DNA of 64,000 nt from Emiliania huxleyi CCMP1516 (taxonomy: Eukaryota; Haptophyta; Isochrysidales; Noelaerhabdaceae). This document shows, one piece after another, positions 50,962-59,779 of the stretch. Numbering within the stretch: position 1 is the stretch's first letter; each line of letters starts with the position of its first letter. The stretch spans positions 116,963-180,962 of the forward strand of contig NW_005200774.1 of the NCBI RefSeq assembly GCF_000372725.1, written 5' to 3'. The translations under genes were made by a program, and so were the position numbers. Under the pieces are notes generated by a model. That model saw only the letters and a list, made by a program, of their open reading frames with translations. It was not told the DNA's origin and searched no databases.

Positions 50962-52006
50962 CTGCTCGGGAACGCTCGGGTACCCTGGGTCGTGGGTATG
51001 ATAGTGACATAACATATGTGATACACTACCAAAACAGGGCCGCGGGGGGGGGCGTTGGGGGCCGCTGGAGGGCCGCTAGACCCTTCCCGGGCCCCTCCGG
51101 GTGGGTCCGGGTGCACCCGGCAGGATCCATAGGATTCGAACAAAATATGAAAGATCCCAAAAGACACGAAACGAACGAGGCCGCTAAGGAGCGCGAGCAC
51201 TGGGAGGGGCGGCTCAAGAAGGCGAAGGCCGCGCTCGATCTCATTGCCGAGCAACGGGAGAAGTGGGCGGACTTGCAGTCGCGGCGCTCGAGGAAGTGCC
51301 GGCGCAGGACGGGCACGGACAAATTGATATACGAAGGTGGTACGAAACTAATCGGCGGACGGCGGATACCGTATTTTTGATTAGCTACGGAGCGCGTGAA
51401 TGGGCTACCCGTAGTGCTAGTGGGGTAGGGTTACTTCCCCCAGGATTGGTCTTCTCTGCCTGCGGGAACACCCCCGGGCGGCCGGGTGGGGCTGCGGCTG
51501 GAGCTAGCATGGCTCGGTAGAGCCGAGACCCCGTGTTGAGGCGGCGCTCCTTTGGGCGGCTGTGGAATCGGCAGATTCGACCTCAGATCTCCAGTATTCT
51601 CATCCCAGTGGATGGACGTCCGGACGTCCCTTTGTGTTCCTCTCCCCGTCCGCCAGCGAGACGCTCAGTCGCTGGCGGCCGCAGTTTTCTGTGACCCACC
51701 CACCTCTCCCTTGTGTTTTGTCTGGGAGGGGCTTCTCCTGCGGAGTCGTGCGTGCGCAGGGCTCCTCTTTGCTTTCTTCTACTCCCTACTATCATCTCGT
51801 TCCCGTCCTACCAGAGAACGGGGTAGCGCGGTGGTAGGCGCAGACCGCAGATTCCAGATAGACGACGTATTGTGGGGTGATACTCTATAGCTGATACTCT
51901 GATAGGTGGATAGTGTGTGCGAATTCGCTGCACGAGATATATGGGAAGATGTAGTCCCTTTCCCAAAAGTAAATGCGGGATTTAACTCATCACTGCGCGC
52001 CTCTCT
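50962..52006. other. intergenic, no gene supported
   Basis: It contains AACATATGTGATA at 51010-51022, a 13-nt match to the AT-rich part of the 58-bp ABCG array, and a G tract at 51043. Open frames show no family. Confidence 0.35.
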
Positions 52007-55000
52007 CTACGCCCCATCCACTCCACCTCTCTCTCGCTCCTCCTCCGCTCTGGCTTGAGCCATGCTGGTGTACTTGGGTCGTTGCAGCCGCAAGCCGACG
52101 TACGCGAGAGCGAGCTCCGCGGCAAGCAGCCGCCCGAGTCGGCCGCAGCACTGCCGGCAGCTGGAGCCGCTCAGGCCAAGCCGCTCGAGCACCTCGTCGC
52201 CGGAGCGGACGAGCGCGAGGCCTCCCATGCGGGGCGCCTCCTTGAGCGAGCGCCTAACCTCGATTAGACTCTCGGGTCAGCTCGGGTGATCTCGCACCAT
52301 GTGCGCGCGCGCCTCAAATGAAAGCGCGCCGCTCGAGTTCCATCCCGCGCAGCTCGGCGCAGCAGAGCGCTCGGATCGACCACTTGATCGGCGACGCGTG
52401 CGAGGCGAGCGAGACGGCGGCCGAAGGGGGCTTGGTCTCTGCCGTGCCGGCGGGGTTGAGAATGCCGAGCACCTGCCCCCACGCGAGAGCGCGTGAAGAG
52501 ATGCTGGGCACACTTGTGCGCGGGGCGGGGTGGGCGGCGCGGAGCGCCATGTGCACAATCATCACCGGGATGCCCGCAGCGAGCGCCAAGTCGGCCGAGG
52601 GGGCGAGAGCCCCGATGGCGAGCCCCAGCGCAGCGCACGTGGCGGCGGCCAGGCTGAGGGTGCCTACAGGTCGGGCTGAGGGTGCCTGCAGTACGCGCGA
52701 GGGCCGGCCCCTCCCCCCCCCACACACACACATTGCGATGGAAGGAAGTCTACTCTTCCTCTCACGGGGGGTGGTCACAGGGGGTGGTGGCTCTCATGGG
52801 CGATACGAGGTGCGGTGCGGTGCCGACGAGCGTCGTGCGCGGCAGCCGCAGCCCGATGCGCCAGTGGAGGAGGAGGCCGAAGCCGCCGGCGAAGGCTGCG
52901 TCGAGGGGGAGCTCGGTCGCCATCTTTGCGAGCAAGTACTCGGCGGCGCCTAATCTCGGGCACATCTCGGCTCGCCTCGGCCCACCTCGCCATCCTTGCG
53001 AGGAGGTTGTGCTTTGCGGCGCCGTACAGCGCGCGCTCGCGGTCGATGACGACGCGCTCTCTGCCGAAGAGGTCCAGTGCCTAGAAGGTTCCTAGAAGGT
53101 TCCTAGAAGGTTCCACTCGTCGCTCTCTGCCGAAGAGGTCCCGTGCCTTCATCATCGCCATCATCGACATGTTGATGGACGCGTAGGAGAGCAGCGCCAC
53201 ACGCTCGGCGATCTGGGCGGCGGAAGGGGCACCGAAGCGGCCGAAGATCTCGCCAAAGACGAGGGCAAGCCCTCCAGACACGCAGAGCCGCAGCCCGTTC
53301 ACCCACCGATCGCGCCAGTTCTGCCTCCACGAGCGGCGCAGCAGCAGCGCCAGGCGCCGCAGCAGCCTCGGCCGTCGCCTGCGCTCGGGGGCGGCGCCAC
53401 CGGCACCGGCACCGCCACCCTCCGCCGCCGTAGCCCGGTGTCGCGGTCGCGGCCCGCCGCCCTCTGCCTGCCTCCCGCCGCCCTCTGCCTGCCTCCCGCC
53501 GCCCTCTCTCCGCCTCCACGCGCGAGCGAGCGCGTCGATGCGCGCCTCGTCGGCGGCTGCGGCGGCGGGCGAGTCGTGGTCGACCGAGACGAGGTCGATG
53601 AGGAACTCCGCCGGGTTGACGTGGTGCGGGCAGGGGTGGCCTAGGGCAGAAGCTCGGGCCCGGGTCCGGGTGTCGGGCTGGGGCTGGCCGGCTGGCGAGG
53701 GGCACGGGTGTAGCCGAGTCGCGCAAAGTGGCCGAGTGCCGCCTCTCTCTTGCCGAGGAAGACGAGCCTGCCGCGCGGCGCGATCATACAACATATGTGA
53801 TAATATAATACAATGGGAGACGAGCCTGCCGCGCGGCGCGATCATACAACATATGTGATAATATAATACAATGGGAGACGAGCCTGCCGCGCGGCGCGAT
53901 CATACAACATATGTGATAATATAATACAATGGGAGACGAGCCTGCCGCGCGGCGCGATCATACAACATATGTGATAATATAATACAATGGGAGACGAGCC
54001 TGCCGCGCGGCGCGATCATACAACATATGTGATAATATAATACAATCGGAGACGAGCCTGCCGCGCGGCGCGATCATACAACATATGTGATAATATGATA
54101 CAATGGGAGACGAGCCTGCCGCGCGGCGCGATCATATAACATATGTGATAATATAATACAATGGGAGACGAGCCTGCCGCGCGGCGCGATCATACAACAT
54201 ATGTGATAATATAATACAATGGGAGACGAGCCTGCCGCGCGGCGCGATCATATAACATATGTGATAATATAATACAATGGGAGACGAGCCTGCCGCGCGG
54301 CGCGATCATACAACATATGTGATAATATAATACAATGGGAGACGAGCCTGCCGCGCGGCGCGATCATATAATATATGTGATAATATGATACAATGGGAGA
54401 CGAGCCTGCCGCGCGGCGCGATCATACAACATATGTGATAATATAATACAATGGGAGACGAGCCTGCCGCGCGGCGCGATCATACAACATATGTGATAAT
54501 ATAATACAATGGGAGACGAGCCTGCCGCGCGGCGCGATCATATAACATATGTGATAATATAATACAATGGGAGACGAGCCTGCCGCGCGGCGCGATCATA
54601 CAACATATGTGATAATATGATACAATCGGAGACGAGCCTGCCGCGCGGCGCGATCATACAACATATGTGATAATATAATACAATCGGAGACGAGCCTGCC
54701 GCGCGGCGCGATCATACAACATATGTGATAATATAATACAATGGGAGACGAGCCTGCCGCGCGGCGCGATCATACAACATATGTGATAATATAATACAAT
54801 GGGAGACGAGCCTGCCGCGCGGCGCGATCATATAACATATGTGATAATATAATACAATGGGAGACGAGCCTGCCGCGCGGCGCGATCATACAACATATGT
54901 GATAATATAATACAATGGGAGACGAGCCTGCCGCGCGGCGCGATCATATAACATATGTGATAATATAATACAATGGGAGACGAGCCTGCCGCGCGGCGCG

Positions 55001-56177
55001 ATCATATAACATATGTGATAATATAATACAATGGGAGACGAGCCTGCCGCGCGGCGCGATCATACAACATATGTGATAATATGATACAATCGGAGACGAG
55101 CCTGCCGCGCGGCGCGATCATACAACATATGTGATAATATAATACAATGGGAGACGAGCCTGCCGCGCGGCGCGATCATACAACATATGTGATAATATAA
55201 TACAATGGGAGACGAGCCTGCCGCGCGGCGCGATCATACAACATATGTGATAATATAATACAATGGGAGACGAGCCTGCCGCGCGGCGCGATCATACAAC
55301 ATATGTGATAATATAATACAATGGGAGACGAGCCTGCCGCGCGGCGCGATCATACAACATATGTGATAATATAATACAATGGGAGACGAGCCTGCCGCGA
55401 GGCGCGATAATAGAATATATGTAAGAATATGATACAATCGGAGACGAGCCTGCCGCGCGGCGCGAGGAGGAGCACGTCGTCGAGCATCGCCTAGAGAAGG
55501 GCGGCAGGGCTCATGGACCGTGCCTGGGAGGAGGAGGGCGCCGCCGTTGTCGCCCAGATGCTCGAGCGGGGCTGGTGCAGCGTGGCGACGGCGGGGATGC
55601 CGCGCGAGGCCGCCGCCTCGCGAAGCAGCCGCACGGCGCGCGCGGCCTGGTGCGAGTCAAGTCCGGTGGTCGGCTCGTCGGCGATGAGCAGCGGCGGGTG
55701 CGCAAGCAGCGCGCAGCCGAGGGAGAGGCGCCGCTTCTCCCCGCCGCTGATGCCGCGGCGCAGCGAATCGCCGACCCGCGAGTGCTGCACGGGCGCGATA
55801 CCGAGCGAGGCGAGGAGGAGGTCGACCTCTTCGGCCTCCGCCCCCTCCAGACTCGCGGTGAGCTCCAGCGTCTCTCGCACCGTCAGCAGGCCGAAGAAGG
55901 CGTCCGACTGGTCGAGCACGCCGACCTCGCCGCCCGGCGGGACCGCTGCGTCGCGAGAGCCCGAGACGCGCAGCCGCGGCCGCGCACGGCCGGCGAGCGC
56001 CCCGAGCAGCGTGCTCTTGCCCGCGCCCGAAGGGCCCAGAATGCCGAGCAGCCGGCCGGGCGAAGCCTCAATGTGCATCGGCTGCAGGAGCGGCTGCCCG
56101 TCAGCCTCGACGGCGAGCGAGGACCAGCGCAACGTGGAGGCGGCGGCGAGCGCGACGCCGACGCTGACCGGGAGCAT
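52007..56177 (-). CDS. ABCG-subfamily half-transporter
   Basis: One nucleotide-binding domain followed by one membrane domain, the reverse order typical of ABCG/White proteins that dimerise to export lipids or hydrophobic compounds. The ATG at 56177 leads to LLGILGPSGAGKSTLLGALA (Walker A), FFGLLTVRETLELTASLEGA, SLRRGISGGEKRRLSLGCAL (signature), LLIADEPTTGLDSHQAARAV (Walker B) and VATLHQP (H-loop). Exons then give MLDDVLLLAPRGRLVFLGKR, HHVNPAEFLIDLVSVD, a Gly/Arg linker, NWRDRWVNGLRLCVSGGLAL, YASINMSMMAMMK, ERVVIDRERALYGAA, TLSLAAATCAALGLAIGALA and the C-terminus GDEVLERLGLSGSS (stop at 52007). Introns include the 1,682-nt array intron (55449-53768) and 53146-53081, both GC-AG, and one near 52840-52640 with GCACC at both ends. 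Confidence 0.82.
53081..53146 (-). repeat. 66-nt intron whose start copies the next exon
   Basis: A GC-AG intron (AAG then GCACGG, ending CTAG then GCACTG). The first 26 bases match the next exon at 25 positions. The spacer is three copies of GGAACCTTCTA. Confidence 0.85.
53761..55470 (-). repeat. 58-bp x 29 array making up one ABCG intron
   Basis: Thirty copies of the exon piece (GACGAGCCTGCCGCGCGGCG on the plus strand) are spaced exactly 58 bp from 53761 to 55443, joined by an AT-rich 35-bp spacer (CATATGTGATAATATAATAC within it). The intron read from GC in the first copy to AG in the last is 53768-55449, 1,682 nt or exactly 29 x 58. Variants are single-base (ATACAAC/ATATAAC, AATGGG/AATCGG, AATATAAT/AATATGAT). 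The unit nearest the donor (55385-55442) is the most diverged. Confidence 0.95.
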
Positions 56178-56417
56178 CGGTGTCGGTGGAGACTTGTTCA
56201 CAGCCTTGTTATTGAGAAGAAATAACGCACGGGCCCTCAGCGGAGCTGGGAAGAGGACCGCCGCAAGCGGCGTGGCGTGGAGCGGTTGTGCATCCCTCCG
56301 GGGGCCCCTCTGCGCCGGGGAGGCGTTGTTGGAGGCTAGGACGCAAGCGTCCGTCGCCCTTTTCAAACTCGGGGCCCACTCCGCTACGCTCCAGACCCTG
56401 GACGCTCAAAGCTCGAC

Positions 56418-56990
56418 ATGCCTACCGTCGACGCCACGCACCTCGGCCTCGACCACAAGCGCGGAGGCGTCTATGGGTATGTGGCCGAGTGGAGCCGGTT
56501 CACCACTTTCAATTTCAACGATTGCACCTTCTATGAGAATGAATACCTCGAGCGGATCGGTCTCATTCAGCCTCACCTTCGGATCGAGCAAATCTTGCGA
56601 CGCGATGGAGACACCATCCCTACAACTGACAGGGCCGGTCGACGACTTGCGCGCCAACCAGCCATTCCAGGGCCCGTGACCGTCCCAGCGTTCTCCTGCG
56701 TCGAGCTGAACTGCGCCGAGCCTGGGTTCGTCCCCGTCATCGAGTCTGACCAGGGCTTCATGTGCCTCAACCTCTCTGCACTCTGCTCGCTTCATCCTAC
56801 GCCAAAGAAGGTGGCTGAACTCAAAGGGCGCCCAGACGAGTGGCGAGCTGCTCTTCTGAAGGAGTACAACGCAAAGAAGGCCAATGGCACATGGGTGCTC
56901 GAGGAGCGCCCGACCGATGCCCCCGTCACAAAGTGCAAGGTCGTCTTCTCTTACAAGATTGACCCGAAGACTGGCACCCTACCTGACGAT
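56418..56990 (+). mobile_element. copia-like reverse-transcriptase fragment (fossil)
   Basis: A short piece resembling the start of a copia RT domain lies at about 56835-56980, preceded by sequence of uncertain origin. It is a fragment only, old enough that no LTR is seen next to it. Confidence 0.4.
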
Positions 56991-58505
56991 GGCGGGCACC
57001 AGTGGGTGAGCGCCGCCCTCGACGGCACCAACATGGCCTTCAGCAGCGGGCGGCACGGCCCGAACAACTTCGCCACGCTCGGCGACGCCGCGCGGATCGA
57101 GGCGGTCAAGAAGGGGACGGCGTACATGAACGTGTGGATGTACGTGATCCGCGAGTTTGAGGACGCGATCGACGACTGCGAGAACTGCGCGGACGGTCTG
57201 AACTGCAACGAGTTGTCGGACTCGTTCGGGCCGGACAGCCCTCAGTACAAGGCGGTGCACGCGTGGGACGAGGGCGTCGCCTTCTACGCCGGCTCGCTCG
57301 AGGGGCCGAACGTGGGTGGCAGCTCGGCCGGCAAGATGGTTTACCGGCTCGCGGAGAAGCGGTGCGCCAACTTTGACACCTGCGAGTCGGGGAGCACGGG
57401 GCTGTCGAACGTCAACAAGGAGCTGCTCGCGGACTTCACTAAGGGCGAGGCGTACCTCATGGACGGCAACTGCTCCGCCGTGCGCCCCATCGTCGACACG
57501 ATCATCAAGCAGATGACGGTGCCGCTCGTGCAGGGCTCGCTCCGCTACGCGTACAAGGTCGGCTCGGATCCGGTCTACGATGACGTGGGTACGGGTCGGT
57601 CGCAGAAGAACGCGGCGGAGGGCGCCGTCTTCACGGCGGCCGTGCTGCCCCTCGTCCACGAGTGCAACGTCGCCGCTGCCAAGACCATCAGCGACGAGAT
57701 GAAGTTCGGCCTGTACGACCAGGGCGACTACCCCGACTTCGCGGCGGTCAAGGCCGCCTTCGAGAGCACCTACGACTGCCTCGGCATCACTTGCGCCGAC
57801 GTGGGCGGCCTCTCGCCTGGCGGCGTGGCGGCGGCGTGCGACGGAGCGCCCTCCTGCCTCCCTGACGATGAACTTGACTACGACGCTGATGGAGAATTTC
57901 GTCTCGCTGACGCCACATTCTTAGCTCAGGTCTGGGCTAACCAATCATCGTTTACAAACCCATCGCCGGGGGTCACAAAGCTCCCCCCTTGCAATGGGGG
58001 TGACTTTAACGGCGATGGGGATGTCCGCCTCCTAGACGCCGTTCTTTTGGCGCAGTACTGGGCCTTGAACAACCCGAATAGCCGACGCCGCGCAACGGCG
58101 AACGAATGGTCCGGTGACAGCCCGGGACGCTCGCTCGCGAGCACCAGCACGCACGGTACGATCGTTGGACGCAAGGACGGGCAAAAGATGCAACTCTTTG
58201 CGTACTCGAGCACGCCCTGGACCACCGTTGAGGTCGCCTTTGCCGACGGCGAGATCGAGAGCGTCGCCGCCGAGAACGGCCTCACTGCGATCATCCACGC
58301 GAACAAGAAGCAAGTCGGCATCGGCGATCTGTCTGGTTCGGGCGCCACCCACTCTTCCGGCCTCGCCATGACCGTCACCTTCAGTCCTGACACGGACATG
58401 GACAGCGTTCGCATCGACTTCTCGTCGGAAGTGACCGCGATTGTCCACGCCATCGCCCAAGTGCAGGATGTTGGGCCAGGCCCCGCCGGCCTCTTGTTCC
58501 ACTGA
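56418..58505 (+). CDS. FEA1-like domain protein with two dockerin-type repeats
   Basis: One open frame of 695 codons. From about residue 195 it has a Cys-containing domain with WMYVIREFEDAIDDCENC, AWDEGVAFYAGSLEGPNVGG, MVYRLAEKRCANFDTC and FTAAVLPLVHECN, which I place with the FEA1/H43 family of algal periplasmic proteins induced by low iron or high CO2. Near residues 490-555 are two dockerin-like calcium loops, DYDADGEFRLADATFLAQVW and GDFNGDGDVRLLDAVLLAQY, then a beta-rich C-terminus. The first ~190 residues look foreign: DEWRAALLKEYNAKKANGTW with the spacing and K-C-K-V-V-F-S-Y-K pattern resemble the N-terminal edge of a copia-type reverse transcriptase, a fossil fragment in frame with the host ORF. 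No signal peptide is visible at the first Met, so the native start may be lost or lie elsewhere. Confidence 0.6.
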   Translation: MPTVDATHLGLDHKRGGVYGYVAEWSRFTTFNFNDCTFYENEYLERIGLIQPHLRIEQILRRDGDTIPTTDRAGRRLARQPAIPGPVTVPAFSCVELNCAEPGFVPVIESDQGFMCLNLSALCSLHPTPKKVAELKGRPDEWRAALLKEYNAKKANGTWVLEERPTDAPVTKCKVVFSYKIDPKTGTLPDDGGHQWVSAALDGTNMAFSSGRHGPNNFATLGDAARIEAVKKGTAYMNVWMYVIREFEDAIDDCENCADGLNCNELSDSFGPDSPQYKAVHAWDEGVAFYAGSLEGPNVGGSSAGKMVYRLAEKRCANFDTCESGSTGLSNVNKELLADFTKGEAYLMDGNCSAVRPIVDTIIKQMTVPLVQGSLRYAYKVGSDPVYDDVGTGRSQKNAAEGAVFTAAVLPLVHECNVAAAKTISDEMKFGLYDQGDYPDFAAVKAAFESTYDCLGITCADVGGLSPGGVAAACDGAPSCLPDDELDYDADGEFRLADATFLAQVWANQSSFTNPSPGVTKLPPCNGGDFNGDGDVRLLDAVLLAQYWALNNPNSRRRATANEWSGDSPGRSLASTSTHGTIVGRKDGQKMQLFAYSSTPWTTVEVAFADGEIESVAAENGLTAIIHANKKQVGIGDLSGSGATHSSGLAMTVTFSPDTDMDSVRIDFSSEVTAIVHAIAQVQDVGPGPAGLLFH

Positions 58506-59779
58506 GGGGCGATCAAACCGGAGGTGCCGTGTCGACGGCGCGAGCTGATAGCCCCCCGCTACCCAGTTGCACACTCGTGCGACGCAGCGGGGGGCCATGA
58601 CTACGTTTACGAAAACATAAGTAGTCCCGCGAGGTGTGAATTTGGCCGCTGGGCCACACGTGACACAACCCACAGGATTAAAAATTTGTGACGCAAATGT
58701 TCGAACGAGTGGTCGTGTCGTGCACCTTCGGGTGTTGGGGGAGTCGTGGGAGCCGCTCAGGACCACGATTTGGGGGACGCAATTCGCCTGTGCGCTGTGG
58801 ACTAGTTGCAATATGCAAATACGGGTGGTGACTGGTGTCATAATCCATATCATATAATGTATTGACTTTTGAGATGTTTTTTGGTCCGTATTGCTCCCAG
58901 CGCCCTCGCCCGCGCTCCCTGAGGCCATGGCTGGTGCTACTAGTATGGAGGGCTACCTGGCTACCGCGAGAGCGACCCAACTCGTCGACATCGTCCGATG
59001 ATGGTGCCGCAAAGTCAGCCTCCGGAGGCTATCGTGGGGTCGAGCCGGCAGTAGCCGCGACATGTGGTTCCACCGCCCCTCGCAGGCTTTGCCTCTGACC
59101 GCCACCGTTCCCAGGCTGCCTAATGGGATGGGAAGGAAGGCTGGGCGAGCGTATAGAAGCGTGCTCGACCTCGTCGTGGCAACCTGTACGGCAGCGCTGG
59201 TAGGCGCGATGAGCGTCGTGCCACCTGACCCAAGACGGGTCGCAGGCGTCGTACCGAGCGTGTCGAGACCGTGTCCTGATGTGATCTGCACGGGTGAGTC
59301 ACGTCGGCGTCAAAGGAGCGACGTGCGACCTGTCAGAGCTTGATCTCCGATCTCAGCGGCGTCGAGTCGTCTCCGGCGCGCGACAAAGGTACATACCCAG
59401 GACGCGCAGAGGCAGCTGCGACCCTGCCGAGTGGACGGCGGCACACCGCGCCACCTGCTGTGTGACGCTGTCCACTCGGCGGGGTCGCAGCTGCCTCTGG
59501 AAGGCACCGAGAGGTACAATAGTGCGCAAATGGTCAAAATCAAGGTTTTGTAACGCGAGCTGTGCCACAGTGAAATGGAACTAGCCAACGTTCCCTCCAT
59601 GGCGCGAAGCCGTCTGCCCTCTACAACTGTTACGGGCCCCAAATTAATGTTAGGCACCCCTATCAGCAGCACACCATGACCAAGTATAACCGGCGACCTA
59701 CTTCTCCACACACACACAAACGACACAAACTCCAAACTGAGACGAAAAATAGCAAAAAAGACTCGACACCTTCTCACCC
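58506..59779. other. intergenic with a strong hairpin, no gene seen
   Basis: Short inverted blocks are at 58550-58605 (GCCCCCCGCT... AGCGGGGGGC). The long hairpin at 59408-59498 is listed separately. Confidence 0.45.
59408..59498. repeat. 29-bp stem hairpin, 33-nt loop
   Basis: 59408-59436 is the reverse complement of 59470-59498 at 28 of 29 positions; the arm starts AGAGGCAGCTGCGACCC. It could be a foldback element, a small-RNA precursor or a cruciform. Confidence 0.85.

Noticed and set aside
53761-55470. CRISPR-like array
   Set aside because: Both the repeat and the spacer are constant in all units, there are no unique spacers or cas genes, and the array lies inside a eukaryotic gene.
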